Position numbers and translations under genes: made by a program. A stretch of DNA of 28,591 nucleotides from a virus, in IMG/VR virus record IMGVR_UViG_3300037071_005581, positions 1 through 28,591 of that record, one strand, 5' to 3'. Under the pieces are notes generated by a model. It was not told the DNA's origin, ran no database searches, and was given only the letters and a program-made list of their open reading frames with translations. Below, in pieces: positions 20,701 to 26,926 of the stretch (position 1 is its first letter; the number at the start of each line of letters is the position of its first letter).

Positions 20701-21045
20701 CTATCCTTTCAGGCCGTTCAGGCGGTCGAACTCCGCGATGTACTCGGAGGGATCGGCAAGGGAAAAGCGGGGATCGGGGATGCGCGGCGGATCGGGCCGC
20801 AGTACGCGTGGGCGCATGGCTGACTTGAGCCAGTCGGCGTAGGTCGGGAGCGCCACGGTGAGGATGCAGGGCGCCCTGAATTCGGGGCTACAGCCGTACT
20901 TCCGCAGCTTGGCGAGCCGGGATGGGGTGAGGCGCACTTGATCGCTCAGGCGGGCGCGTGGCGCGTCCACCGGGGACTTCATCATTGCCTCGTAGGCGGC
21001 CCAACCGATGCGTTCGGACGGGCTGATGTGGGCGGGGACGCTCAT
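20701..21045 (-). CDS. Hypothetical protein
   Basis: The 114-residue product starts MSVPAHISPSERIGWAAYEA. It has helices (AMMKSPVDAPRARLSDQVRL, then TPSRLAKLRKYGCSPEFRAP) and a Pro-rich end (LRPDPPRIPDPRFSLADP). GGAGAAATGAG precedes the start. The start is one base after the TGA of the upstream gene. No family recognised. Confidence 0.6.
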   Translation of the reverse strand: MSVPAHISPSERIGWAAYEAMMKSPVDAPRARLSDQVRLTPSRLAKLRKYGCSPEFRAPCILTVALPTYADWLKSAMRPRVLRPDPPRIPDPRFSLADPSEYIAEFDRLNGLKG

Positions 21046-21046
21046 C

Positions 21047-21232
21047 TCATTTCTCCACGTTGATTGAGGCATAGCCGGGGTACTCACAGGTGACGCTGCT
21101 GATGGTCAACTCGCGGCAGCCATCGCGCTCGGAGTCGTCCGCGAGCATCACGCAAGCGGGGTAGTCGGGGTCCATCTCCTGTAGGAGCGCGATCAGATCG
21201 CGGACCTTGGCGGTTTCGGGGAAGTCGCTCAT
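21047..21232 (-). CDS. Small acidic hypothetical protein
   Basis: The 61-residue product starts MSDFPETAKVRDLIALLQEM then DPDYPACVMLADDSERDG. The VRDLIALLQEMDPD pattern recurs in many short phage proteins of unknown role. ATG overlaps the preceding stop by 4 nt. Probably a real early gene. Confidence 0.65.
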   Translation of the reverse strand: MSDFPETAKVRDLIALLQEMDPDYPACVMLADDSERDGCRELTISSVTCEYPGYASINVEK

Positions 21233-21447
21233 TCCGGCACCAATACGCGCAGCACGACGACATCGCGGTCGGCGCGCAGTTGCCGCTTCGCTTCCTCAAT
21301 GTCCGCGTCTGTGTGGTGCGGCTCGCGCAGCAGATGGAACCCCGCACCGTTGATACTGGCGAGATACCAGTCGAACACGACGCCGTTGCGAGTCACGTCC
21401 CCCTGCTTGCGGCACTTGGCGAGTAAGGCTTGGTCGTAGGTGCTCAT
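21229..21447 (-). CDS. Small hypothetical protein
   Basis: The 72-residue product starts MSTYDQALLAKCRKQGDVTR then NGVVFDWYLASINGAGFHLL. It has a compact alpha/beta pattern and two His near the middle. Coupled to both neighbours by 4-nt overlaps. No family recognised. Confidence 0.6.
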   Translation of the reverse strand: MSTYDQALLAKCRKQGDVTRNGVVFDWYLASINGAGFHLLREPHHTDADIEEAKRQLRADRDVVVLRVLVPE

Positions 21448-21674
21448 ACCTTGACCCACGTGGAGTCAGCCGGGGCGGGCGCGTCCACGCGAGGCTGTTC
21501 GGTGGCCTCGGTGTACTCGGTGGCGTACTCACGCTCGGCCCAACCGAAGCGTTCCGACCAGTAGCCCTCGCCGGGGCGCGCTGCGTCCTCGGAGGGCGAG
21601 AAGATGATGTAGCGCCCCAAGACAGGGGGGCGCGAGGGCAGCGAGCGGTCATCCCAACGGGTAGCGGTTCTCAT
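21444..21674 (-). CDS. Small hypothetical protein
   Basis: The 76-residue product starts MRTATRWDDRSLPSRPPVLG and contains RYIIFSPSEDAARPGEGYWS then ERFGWAEREYATEYTEATEQ. The Tyr/Glu-rich region is unusual. A strong ribosome binding site (AAGGAGGACGT) stands before the ATG; the start also overlaps the upstream stop by 4 nt. Unknown function. Confidence 0.6.
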   Translation of the reverse strand: MRTATRWDDRSLPSRPPVLGRYIIFSPSEDAARPGEGYWSERFGWAEREYATEYTEATEQPRVDAPAPADSTWVKV

Positions 21675-21856
21675 ACGTCCTCCTTGTGGGCTTCGATGCT
21701 CGCGTCGAGCGCGTGGGCGTGGAGCGCCAATTGCAGCGACAGGGCGGCGCGCCGGTTCTCGCAGTTGATGACGGCCTTGGTAGAGCCGTCCACGAAGACG
21801 ACAGCCCATACACGGCTGCCGTCGGTGAGGGTGCGGGTTGTGACGCTTACGTTCAT
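21671..21856 (-). CDS. Small hypothetical protein
   Basis: The 61-residue product starts MNVSVTTRTLTDGSRVWAVV then FVDGSTKAVINCENRRAALS, a beta-hairpin followed by a helix (LQLALHAHALDASIEAHKED). The start follows the upstream stop by 5 nt. No family recognised. Confidence 0.6.
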   Translation of the reverse strand: MNVSVTTRTLTDGSRVWAVVFVDGSTKAVINCENRRAALSLQLALHAHALDASIEAHKEDV

Positions 21857-21861
21857 GGGGA

Positions 21862-22356
21862 TCAGCCGAAGTAGACGACGCAGCACTCGGCCCGGATAGC
21901 GGTCACGATGCGGTCGCGCTGTTCGCGCTCGCCAACGAGGGCCAACAGGTCGTCACCGGCAACGATCAGCTTGCGGATCAGCTTCCCGCAGACCGAATGG
22001 AGGGGGCAGTCGAGAAGCGCGTTGGGGCCTTGCGCGTAGTCCGCGAATGCGGTGAGCCAACGGCTGCGTGAGGGGTCGCTGCGCTCGTTCAGGAGCCACT
22101 GGCGAAGCGTGGCGGGCTTCCATGCCTCGGCGTAGAACGCAGCGGCGTTGGAGTTGACGTACACCCCGAAGTACACGCTCTCGTCCTCATCGCCCATCGC
22201 GTAGATGCCCAGATCGGCCCGCTCAACGGGGTCGGGCAGCGACGGGTCGTCGTGCGTGGTGATCATGTAGCGGAAGCCGTCACGCTCGGCGGCCCATGCC
22301 ATGCAACCGCCGCCCGTGTTCTCGGCGGCCCATGCGAGTTTCTGAGTCTTGTTCAT
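21862..22356 (-). CDS. First gene of the accessory operon, hypothetical
   Basis: The 164-residue product starts MNKTQKLAWAAENTGGGCMA. The N-terminal half is alpha/beta with aromatic residues (WAAERDGFRYMITTHDDPSL); the C-terminal half is helical (RWLTAFADYAQGPNALLDCP). AAGGTG lies about 6 nt before the ATG. It follows a roughly 215-nt structured leader. An upstream in-frame ATG at 22572 exists but gives Arg/Pro/His-rich sequence. Function unknown; as the first gene it is likely strongly expressed. Confidence 0.65.
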   Translation of the reverse strand: MNKTQKLAWAAENTGGGCMAWAAERDGFRYMITTHDDPSLPDPVERADLGIYAMGDEDESVYFGVYVNSNAAAFYAEAWKPATLRQWLLNERSDPSRSRWLTAFADYAQGPNALLDCPLHSVCGKLIRKLIVAGDDLLALVGEREQRDRIVTAIRAECCVVYFG

Positions 22357-22391
22357 GCGAGCACCTTGTCGATTTGGTGGAGATGGGGGGT

Positions 22392-22474
22392 GCCCCGCGT
22401 GGCGCAGCGGTCCGTCGTGCCTACGGGATGGATACCGTCCGGCGTCATGGTGCGATGCACGCCACGCAAGGGGC
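22392..22474 (-). repeat. Long inverted repeat in leader (GCCCC-GCGTGGCG / CGCCACGC-AA-GGGGC)
   Basis: A 13-bp stem with one 2-nt bulge: GCCCCGCGTGGCG at 22392-22404 and CGCCACGC, AA, GGGGC at 22460-22474, enclosing 55 nt. It lies wholly within the predicted untranslated leader of the accessory operon, so it is probably an RNA structure. Confidence 0.6.
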
Positions 22475-22570
22475 ATTGGGAAAGGCATAGCCCTCCGGTC
22501 ACGCAGGACTGACTCCGCTGCAATACGCTTGAGAGCGTGGGGAGTGTCCGGAGAGTGCAACCGAGAGGGC

Positions 22571-22596
22571 ATAACCTCACGATACGTTATCCGTAT
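22571..22596. promoter_or_regulatory. Candidate operator dyads
   Basis: ATAAC-N10-GTTAT (22571-22590) and ATACG-TTATC-CGTAT (22582-22596) overlap each other and the promoter spacer and -10, the placing expected for a repressor site. Confidence 0.4.
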
Positions 22597-22606
22597 ACAG
22601 TGTCAA
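22579..22606 (-). promoter_or_regulatory. Predicted leftward promoter of accessory operon
   Basis: Leftward: perfect TTGACA at 22606-22601, 16-nt spacer, TATCGT at 22584-22579. Predicted start near 22572. Reads into the 23-gene accessory operon. Confidence 0.55.
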
Positions 22607-22618
22607 GGAACATTGACG
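22602..22618 (+). repeat. GTCAAGG-N4-TTGACGA dyad, copy 1
   Basis: GTCAAGGAACATTGACGA begins at 22602 and ends in the terS ATG. The AAGGA in the loop is the likely ribosome binding site of terS, so folding would hide it. The same pattern recurs at 23458. Confidence 0.55.
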
Positions 22619-23263
22619 ATGAGCCGACGAACGGTAGCAGCGACCACAAAGCCTACGCCCCGCAAACCCCGCAAGGTCAAACCTGAGCTTTCCGAGCGAC
22701 TGGTCAAGACCATCATCAACAGAATCGCCGAGGGGGAAACCCTAACAGCCATCTGCCGCAATGAGGGGATGCCAAGCTACGGGCGCGTCATGGGGCGGAT
22801 AAATCGGACTTCTTCCCTGCGTGCTGCCCTCGCACGCGCGCGCGACACTCGGCTGAACCGCATGGCCGAGGAGTTGCTCGACGTTGCCGACGACGGGCGC
22901 AACGACTGGATGGAGAAGCAGGGGCGCAACGGGACGATCACCGTGCTGAACGAGGAAGCCATGCGGCGCTCTACCCTGCGACTGGACACCCGCAAGTGGT
23001 TGCTCTCGAAGATGCTGCCTGCCCAGTACGGTGAGCACGTGGAGCACACAGGCGCAGGAGGCGGGCCGATACAGCATGAGCACTCACTATCAGCGCAGAT
23101 GTTGGGCAATCTCGCTTCGCTTCGTGCCAAGCTGCCCTCTCTGCCTACCCCTGCGGTGGTCGATGTGACCCCAATACGGGAGGGGAGAGGGGACATGGAC
23201 ACCATCAAGGGTAGGGTTGGAGCCTTGCTCGATGCCAAGACGAGGGGATCGAGCGCATCCTGA
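22619..23263 (+). CDS. terS: Terminase small subunit
   Basis: This subunit recognises the packaging site and hands DNA to the large subunit. The 214-residue product has a basic N-terminus (TTKPTPRKPRKVKPELSERL), a helix-turn-helix-like segment (ETLTAICRNEGMPSYGRVMG), then RTSSLRAALARARDTRLNRM, AEELLDVADDGRNDW and LRLDTRKWLLSKMLPAQYGE. The last strings are typical of a terminase small subunit family of proteobacterial phages. ATG at 22619 is favoured because AAGGA sits about 9 nt upstream. The position 1.1 kb before terL is normal. A C-terminal disordered tail follows. Confidence 0.85.
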   Translation: MSRRTVAATTKPTPRKPRKVKPELSERLVKTIINRIAEGETLTAICRNEGMPSYGRVMGRINRTSSLRAALARARDTRLNRMAEELLDVADDGRNDWMEKQGRNGTITVLNEEAMRRSTLRLDTRKWLLSKMLPAQYGEHVEHTGAGGGPIQHEHSLSAQMLGNLASLRAKLPSLPTPAVVDVTPIREGRGDMDTIKGRVGALLDAKTRGSSAS

Positions 23264-23518
23264 CCGCATGAGGCCGAGCTGGCGGGTCCCCTCGCGTTCC
23301 TGGCCCCGCCGACCCGAGCGGGTCCCATCCAGCCCGCGGGAGGGGGTATATGAGTCTCACCTCTCGCTTGCGCACAGGTTTTCAACCCTTTTGCAGTTTC
23401 CCGCTGCAGTTTGGCGAATCGCTGGCGCAAAAAATTCTGGGAATTTGGAGGTTCGTCGTCAAGGTAGTTTGACGAAACCCCGGGTTTTGACGGTCTTTTC
23501 GTCAGAGGAGCTTTAAAA
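23264..23518. other. Intergenic region after terS, low-GC patch, possible packaging site
   Basis: About 255 bp without a convincing gene. The first half is very G+C-rich with repeated GCGGGTCCC (23282, 23318). From 23368 to 23518 the sequence is far more A+T-rich, with TTGCGC/GCGCAA inverted copies (23368, 23425), direct TGCAGTTT repeats (23392, 23405) and clustered TTGACG/CGTCAA motifs. Regions next to terS often hold the cos or pac site; this is a candidate. Confidence 0.4.
23458..23504 (+). repeat. GTCAAGG-N4-TTGACGA dyad, copy 2, plus TGACG hairpin
   Basis: GTCAAGGTAGTTTGACGA at 23458-23475 (stem of 7 bp including the preceding CT) is followed by TGACG-N7-CGTCA at 23488-23504, immediately before GAGGAG of the next gene. 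Same dyad as at 22602. Confidence 0.6.
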
Positions 23519-23896
23519 ATGCCGCGAAAAGCTCCCGTACGGGCACGACCGAAGGCATGGCACGTTCGGGTGCGGGCTGGGGTAGCGGCGCATCCGGTCA
23601 CGCTGGGGGCGCTGGTGACGTTCGTGGCGGCGGCGTATCCGGTTGCGGTGTGGGTGGAGGGGCACTTTATGACGCGGGCCGAGGCGAACCGGAAGGCGGC
23701 CTGGTTGAGCGTGCAGGTGGCGGAGCTGCAGGAGACGGTGATGCAGAATCGGGTGAACGAGTGTGATTCCAAGGAGAAGGCGGGGACGATCACGGTGTTC
23801 GAGAGCTCGGTATGCAAGGATTACCGGATCAAGCTTGGGGCGGCGTCGACCGCCAGGGAGCGTCGGCGGACGGATGCGGAGGAGTCGTCGAAATGA
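23519..23896 (+). CDS. Single-pass membrane protein
   Basis: The 125-residue product starts MPRKAPVRARPKAWHVRVRA with a very basic N-terminus, then a membrane span (VTLGALVTFVAAAYPVAVWV), then a helical outer part with two Cys (NECDSKEKAGTITVFESSVC). GAGGAG is 8 nt before the ATG. Predicted topology: N inside, C-terminal about 75 residues in the periplasm, possibly disulfide-linked. A role in lysis (spanin-like or holin-like) or in virion assembly is possible but unproven. Confidence 0.65.
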   Translation: MPRKAPVRARPKAWHVRVRAGVAAHPVTLGALVTFVAAAYPVAVWVEGHFMTRAEANRKAAWLSVQVAELQETVMQNRVNECDSKEKAGTITVFESSVCKDYRIKLGAASTARERRRTDAEESSK

Positions 23897-24036
23897 AGAA
23901 CTGGATCTATCTCAAGTGGGACCCGTTGTTCTTTTCGATGGCGGCGGGTGGGGCGTTGGGCCCGCGCTGGGCGGTTCGGGCCCGGATCGAGGCGGCGGAC
24001 TACAAGCGATTCCTGAAGGCCCAGCGTGGAGGCTGA
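23893..24036 (+). CDS. Small hypothetical protein
   Basis: The 47-residue product is MKNWIYLKWDPLFFSMAAGG then ALGPRWAVRARIEAADYKRF, ending LKAQRGG. The first half is hydrophobic and aromatic, the second basic. ATG overlaps the upstream stop by 4 nt. A weak membrane association is possible. Unknown function. Confidence 0.55.
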   Translation: MKNWIYLKWDPLFFSMAAGGALGPRWAVRARIEAADYKRFLKAQRGG

Positions 24037-24037
24037 G

Positions 24038-24355
24038 GTGGACACGACCCCGATGCCGGTCTCCGACCACCGCAAGAGCGGGTGGACGCTGTGGCGCGAG
24101 ATCTACGGGACCTTTATCGGGCTGCTGCCGCTGCTGGTTGTGATCAGCGGGGTGGCGTGGACGGTGATCCGGGATACGGACCGGCACACGTTGGAGATTT
24201 TCTACCTGCAGCAGGCCGACACGCGGCATGAGGAGCAGATGACGGCGCTACGCTTGGAGCAGGCGTCGATCCGGTTGGAGATCATCGGGAAGATGGACAA
24301 GATCGGGAACCAGATCGAGGAGCTGCAGAAGCAGGTGGCCCGGGCGATGCGCTGA
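24038..24355 (+). CDS. Membrane-anchored coiled-coil protein
   Basis: GTG at 24038 was chosen because GGAGG lies 5 nt upstream; an earlier GTG at 24026 is possible. The product (about 105 residues) has a short polar start (SDHRKSGWTLWREIYGTF), a membrane span (IGLLPLLVVISGVAWTVI) and a long charged coiled coil (EEQMTALRLEQASIRLEIIG, then KMDKIGNQIEELQKQVARAM). With the preceding membrane protein it may form a two-component complex. The stop shares a base with the terL ATG (TGATG). Family unknown; the layout recalls spanin or XhlA-like proteins but does not match them. Confidence 0.65.
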   Translation: MDTTPMPVSDHRKSGWTLWREIYGTFIGLLPLLVVISGVAWTVIRDTDRHTLEIFYLQQADTRHEEQMTALRLEQASIRLEIIGKMDKIGNQIEELQKQVARAMR

Positions 24356-26037
24356 TGGGTAAGGCGGCAAGGAAGGAGCGGCTCCCCCAGCCGTGGGGGC
24401 TCAAGGTCTTGACGGTGGAGGACGGGCTGCGGATCCGGGCTCTCCCCTTCGGGGAGGAGTTGCTGGCGGCGTGGGATCGGGTGCTGAAGATCGGGGACGC
24501 CGCGGCGGCCGATCTGGGGAAGCTGGACCGGTACTGGCTGCTGATCGAGCCGTGCAAGCGCACCGACCTGTGGCACCCGTGGATCTACGCGCGCTGCCGG
24601 GAGGTGGAAGCCGAGCCCGACGGGGTGCTGGACCTGTGGGCGCGCGAGCACGGAAAGTCCTCGATGATCACCTTCGGGGGCTCGGTGCAGGAGATCGTGC
24701 GGGATTCCGACATCACGATCGGGATTTTCAGCCATACGAAGCCGGAAGCCCGGAAGTTCCTGAGCTGGGTGAAGTTGGAGCTCGAGGACAACCGCGTGCT
24801 GCAGGGCCTGTACCCGGACGTCCTCTACGCGGACCCGCAGAAGGAAGCCCCGCGATGGTCGGAAGAAAAAGGGATCATCGTCAGAAGGAAGTCGAACCCG
24901 CGCGAGGCGACGATCGAGGCCCACGGTCTCGTAGACGGCCAGCCGACGGGGAGCCACTTCAAGCTGCGGATCTACGACGACATCGTGACGCTCGAAAGCG
25001 TGACGACCGCCGAGCAGATCAAGAAGACGACGGAAGCCCACGCCCTCTCGGACAACCTGGGCGCCCGCGGCGCCGACGGAAAAAAGCGCGCGTGGCATCT
25101 GGGGACGAGGTATCGCTTCGGGGACACCTACCAGGATCTGATCGACCGCAAGGCGCTGAAGACCCGGATCTATCCGGCGACCGACGACGGGACCCCGACG
25201 GGGAACCCGGTGTACCTCACCAAGGAGCAGTGGGCGGACGTGCGGCGGAAGCAGCCGACCGCGATCCTGGCGGCCCAGCAGCTCCTGAATCCGGCGGCCG
25301 GGGTGGAGGCGATGTTCCAGCAGAGCTGGCTCCGCTTCACCGACATCCGGCCGGCGACCTTGAACGTGTACCTGTGCTGCGATCCGGCGTCCTCGCGGAA
25401 GAAGAACTCCGACGACACGGTGATCACCGTGATGGGGATCGACGCGAACCGCAACAAGTACCTGCTGGACGGCTACGCGCACAAGATGGGCCTCTCGGAG
25501 CGCTGGCAGAAGATCCGCGACCTGTGGAAGAAGTGGTCGGAGAGCCCGGGGGTGCAGTTCGTGAAGGTGGGCTACGAGCGCTACGGCCTGCTGGATGCGA
25601 TGGAGCACTTCGAGGAGCGGCAGGAGGTGGAGAAGCTCTCCTTCGAGATCGCGGAGCTCGCGTGGCCGACAGAGGGCGCGAACTCGAAGTACGACAGGAT
25701 CCAGAGGCTCGAACCAGACTTCCGGGCGGGGAAATGGTTCCTGGCGGCCGAGCCGATCGACAAGGAGGGGCGCCCGATCGAGGAGACCCGCAACCAGCGG
25801 GAGTTGCGCGAGATGGGGCAGGACTTCCGGGCGATGCGCCCGATCTGGCGGAAGGACGCCGAGGGCAATGCCTACAGCCTGAACGGCAAGATTCTGGTGT
25901 GTTACCTGCGCTACCCCTACGTGGTGCGCGACGACACCCTCGACTGCATGAGCAGGATCTACGACATGGACCCAGCCCCGCCGATCGTGATCGACGCCCA
26001 GCTTCTGGAACCGGAGACCTTCGTCGACGGCGCGTAG
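24355..26037 (+). CDS. terL: Terminase large subunit
   Basis: This is the ATP-driven packaging motor and the nuclease that cuts phage DNA. The 560-residue product has the Walker A variant LWAREHGKSSM (residues 94-104), Walker B LRIYDDI with D208/D209 and a nearby Glu, a probable coupling segment (WHLGTRYRFGD), and the C-terminal RNase H-like nuclease with D343 (CCDPASSRKKNSDD), E408 (VGYERYG) and D526/D527/D530 (RDDTLDCMSRIYD). Length is normal. ATG overlaps the upstream stop by one base (TGATG). The AREHGKS type resembles terminases of several proteobacterial podo-/siphoviruses. After the stop, another frame continues as an HTH-like sequence. Confidence 0.92.
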   Translation: MGKAARKERLPQPWGLKVLTVEDGLRIRALPFGEELLAAWDRVLKIGDAAAADLGKLDRYWLLIEPCKRTDLWHPWIYARCREVEAEPDGVLDLWAREHGKSSMITFGGSVQEIVRDSDITIGIFSHTKPEARKFLSWVKLELEDNRVLQGLYPDVLYADPQKEAPRWSEEKGIIVRRKSNPREATIEAHGLVDGQPTGSHFKLRIYDDIVTLESVTTAEQIKKTTEAHALSDNLGARGADGKKRAWHLGTRYRFGDTYQDLIDRKALKTRIYPATDDGTPTGNPVYLTKEQWADVRRKQPTAILAAQQLLNPAAGVEAMFQQSWLRFTDIRPATLNVYLCCDPASSRKKNSDDTVITVMGIDANRNKYLLDGYAHKMGLSERWQKIRDLWKKWSESPGVQFVKVGYERYGLLDAMEHFEERQEVEKLSFEIAELAWPTEGANSKYDRIQRLEPDFRAGKWFLAAEPIDKEGRPIEETRNQRELREMGQDFRAMRPIWRKDAEGNAYSLNGKILVCYLRYPYVVRDDTLDCMSRIYDMDPAPPIVIDAQLLEPETFVDGA

Positions 26038-26039
26038 CG

Positions 26040-26225
26040 CTCGAAATCGCACTCGTCGCGCACTTCCTGCGCAGCGACGGCCTCACGGTGGCAGCCGTTG
26101 CGCAGCTTTTAGGCTCCAACCGCATCACCGTCCACCACTGGTCGCGCGTCGGCGAAGGCTACCTGCGCCGATTAGCCAGGGATACCGAACTAATCAGATA
26201 CCTGAAGGAGATCGCTCATGGCTGA
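26040..26225 (+). CDS. HTH-like reading frame after terL, start unresolved
   Basis: Immediately after the terL stop, frame -1 relative to terL reads LEIALVAHFLRSDGLTVAAV then AQLLGSNRITVHHWSRVGEG and YLRRLARDTELIRYLKEIAHG. AQLLGSNRITVHHW has the look of a helix-turn-helix. No ATG, GTG or TTG lies before the domain; the first in-frame GTG (26088) would cut off helix 1. Either a frameshift from terL, an unusual start codon, a sequencing error or a decaying gene explains it. Its TGA overlaps the next ATG by 8 nt. Confidence 0.4.
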   Translation, partial: LEIALVAHFLRSDGLTVAAVAQLLGSNRITVHHWSRVGEGYLRRLARDTELIRYLKEIAHG

Positions 26226-26421
26226 TTTCGACCCCGATGCACCCTTCGCCACCGTCGTCGGACTCCCCGGCGCCGCCTTCGAGCAGGAAGGGGTGTTCTT
26301 CGACAGCCAGTTGGTCGAAGTCACCCCGCCGGACGATACCGAGTTCGTGGAGCTCGCCTCCTCGCGCACCGGAGCGGTACGCCTGGTGACGCTCGCCCAG
26401 CTCGCGACACTTCTCGCATGA
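26218..26421 (+). CDS. Small beta-rich protein, paralogue A
   Basis: The 67-residue product starts MADFDPDAPFATVVGLPGAA then FEQEGVFFDSQLVEVTPPDD. Pattern: VVGLPG...EGVFFD...EVTP...ELASSRTGAVRLVTLAQLATLL. AAGGAG lies 8 nt before the ATG. It is clearly related to the next gene (VIGLPG...DGVYYD...EVTP...RTGTVRLVTLEALALLL), so the two are a tandem duplication. Unknown fold; possibly a virion or head-connector component given the late position between terL and the probable portal gene. Confidence 0.65.
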   Translation: MADFDPDAPFATVVGLPGAAFEQEGVFFDSQLVEVTPPDDTEFVELASSRTGAVRLVTLAQLATLLA

Positions 26422-26672
26422 CCCAAGAAGCCACCGGGATCGGCGCCGCAAGCGGGGCCGGCGCCTTCGTCCGCGTCGCCTTCGATGCCGAGGTTGGTCA
26501 CGCCCAGGTGATCGGGCTCCCCGGGGTCGCCTACAGCCAGGACGGGGTCTACTACGACAACGAGGGCACCGAGGTCACACCCGAAGCCGACGTCGAGCTC
26601 GTACGCGTGAAGAACGGCCGGACCGGCACGGTTCGCCTCGTAACACTCGAAGCCCTCGCCCTCCTCCTCTGA
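26418..26672 (+). CDS. Small beta-rich protein, paralogue B
   Basis: The 84-residue product starts MTQEATGIGAASGAGAFVRV. Its core matches the preceding gene over about 55 residues (VIGLPGVAYSQDGVYYDNEG then VTPEADVELVRVKNGRTGTV). It has an extra Gly/Ala-rich N-terminus. ATG overlaps the previous stop by 4 nt. Duplication with divergence suggests that the two products form a hetero-oligomer or do related jobs. Confidence 0.65.
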   Translation: MTQEATGIGAASGAGAFVRVAFDAEVGHAQVIGLPGVAYSQDGVYYDNEGTEVTPEADVELVRVKNGRTGTVRLVTLEALALLL

Positions 26673-26685
26673 AAAGGAACCAGTA

Positions 26686-26910
26686 ATGGCTGACGAACGA
26701 CCCACCGGCGCCGGCAAGCGCCGCGATCAGACAATGGCCGACGCCGAGGCGAAGGCGCTGGGGGGGCCTCCTCCCGCCCCCAGCGCCCCAACAGCCGCTC
26801 CGGCGCCGTCCACCCCTTCGCTCATGGACCGCATCAAAAGCGCGTTCGGGACCTCCAACCCGGAGAACAAGGCGGGGCTCTCCCACCCTCCGGGCTCGCG
26901 CGGCATGTGA
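26686..26910 (+). CDS. Low-complexity Pro/Ala-rich protein
   Basis: The 74-residue product starts MADERPTGAGKRRDQTMADA. The middle is Pro/Ala-rich (GGPPPAPSAPTAAPAPSTPS), the end a short helix (LMDRIKSAFG) and KAGLSHPPGSRGM. AAGGA is 8 nt upstream of ATG. Likely disordered. A 16-bp palindrome begins directly after its stop. Unknown function; scaffold-like or linker proteins of this sort occur in virion operons. Confidence 0.6.
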   Translation: MADERPTGAGKRRDQTMADAEAKALGGPPPAPSAPTAAPAPSTPSLMDRIKSAFGTSNPENKAGLSHPPGSRGM

Positions 26911-26926
26911 CGTTCCACGTGGAACG
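26911..26926. promoter_or_regulatory. Perfect 16-bp palindrome with ParB parS core
   Basis: CGTTCCACGTGGAACG is a perfect palindrome directly after a stop codon. Its inner 14 bases, GTTCCACGTGGAAC, equal the parS core used by host ParB in Pseudomonas and match the broad bacterial consensus GTTNCACGTGNAAC. Outer bases differ from the usual T/A. Could alternatively be another regulator's site. Confidence 0.55.

Larger units (their letters stand above)
22357..22618. promoter_or_regulatory. Intergenic control region between accessory operon and terS
   Basis: About 260 bp without a convincing gene. It holds a leftward promoter at 22579-22606, overlapping dyads at 22571-22596, a long inverted repeat (22392-22404 with 22460-22474) in the leftward leader, and a GTCAAGG dyad just before terS. 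I find no convincing rightward promoter for terS here. Confidence 0.6.

Noticed and set aside
22353-22448. 31-codon leftward frame (MTPDGIHPVGTTDRCATRGT...) ending in an ATGA overlap with the first accessory gene
   Set aside because: The stop/start overlap is attractive, but there is no ribosome site and the frame coincides with one arm of the strong leader hairpin, so RNA structure explains it better.
22357-22572. In-frame N-terminal extension of the accessory operon's first gene to ATG at 22572
   Set aside because: The ATG is close to the predicted transcript start, but the extra residues are Arg/Pro/His-rich shadow sequence, while the ATG at 22356 has a ribosome site.
24202-26052. 616-residue leftward frame opposite terL
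   Set aside because: Antisense of an excellent terminase gene; the product is Arg/Leu/His-rich without domains, as expected of shadow frames in G+C-rich DNA.
24393-26225. Whole 610-residue frame on the terL strand ending in the HTH-like sequence
   Set aside because: Most of it is a shadow of terL (Gly/Arg/Asp low complexity); only the last 60 residues look real and are listed separately.
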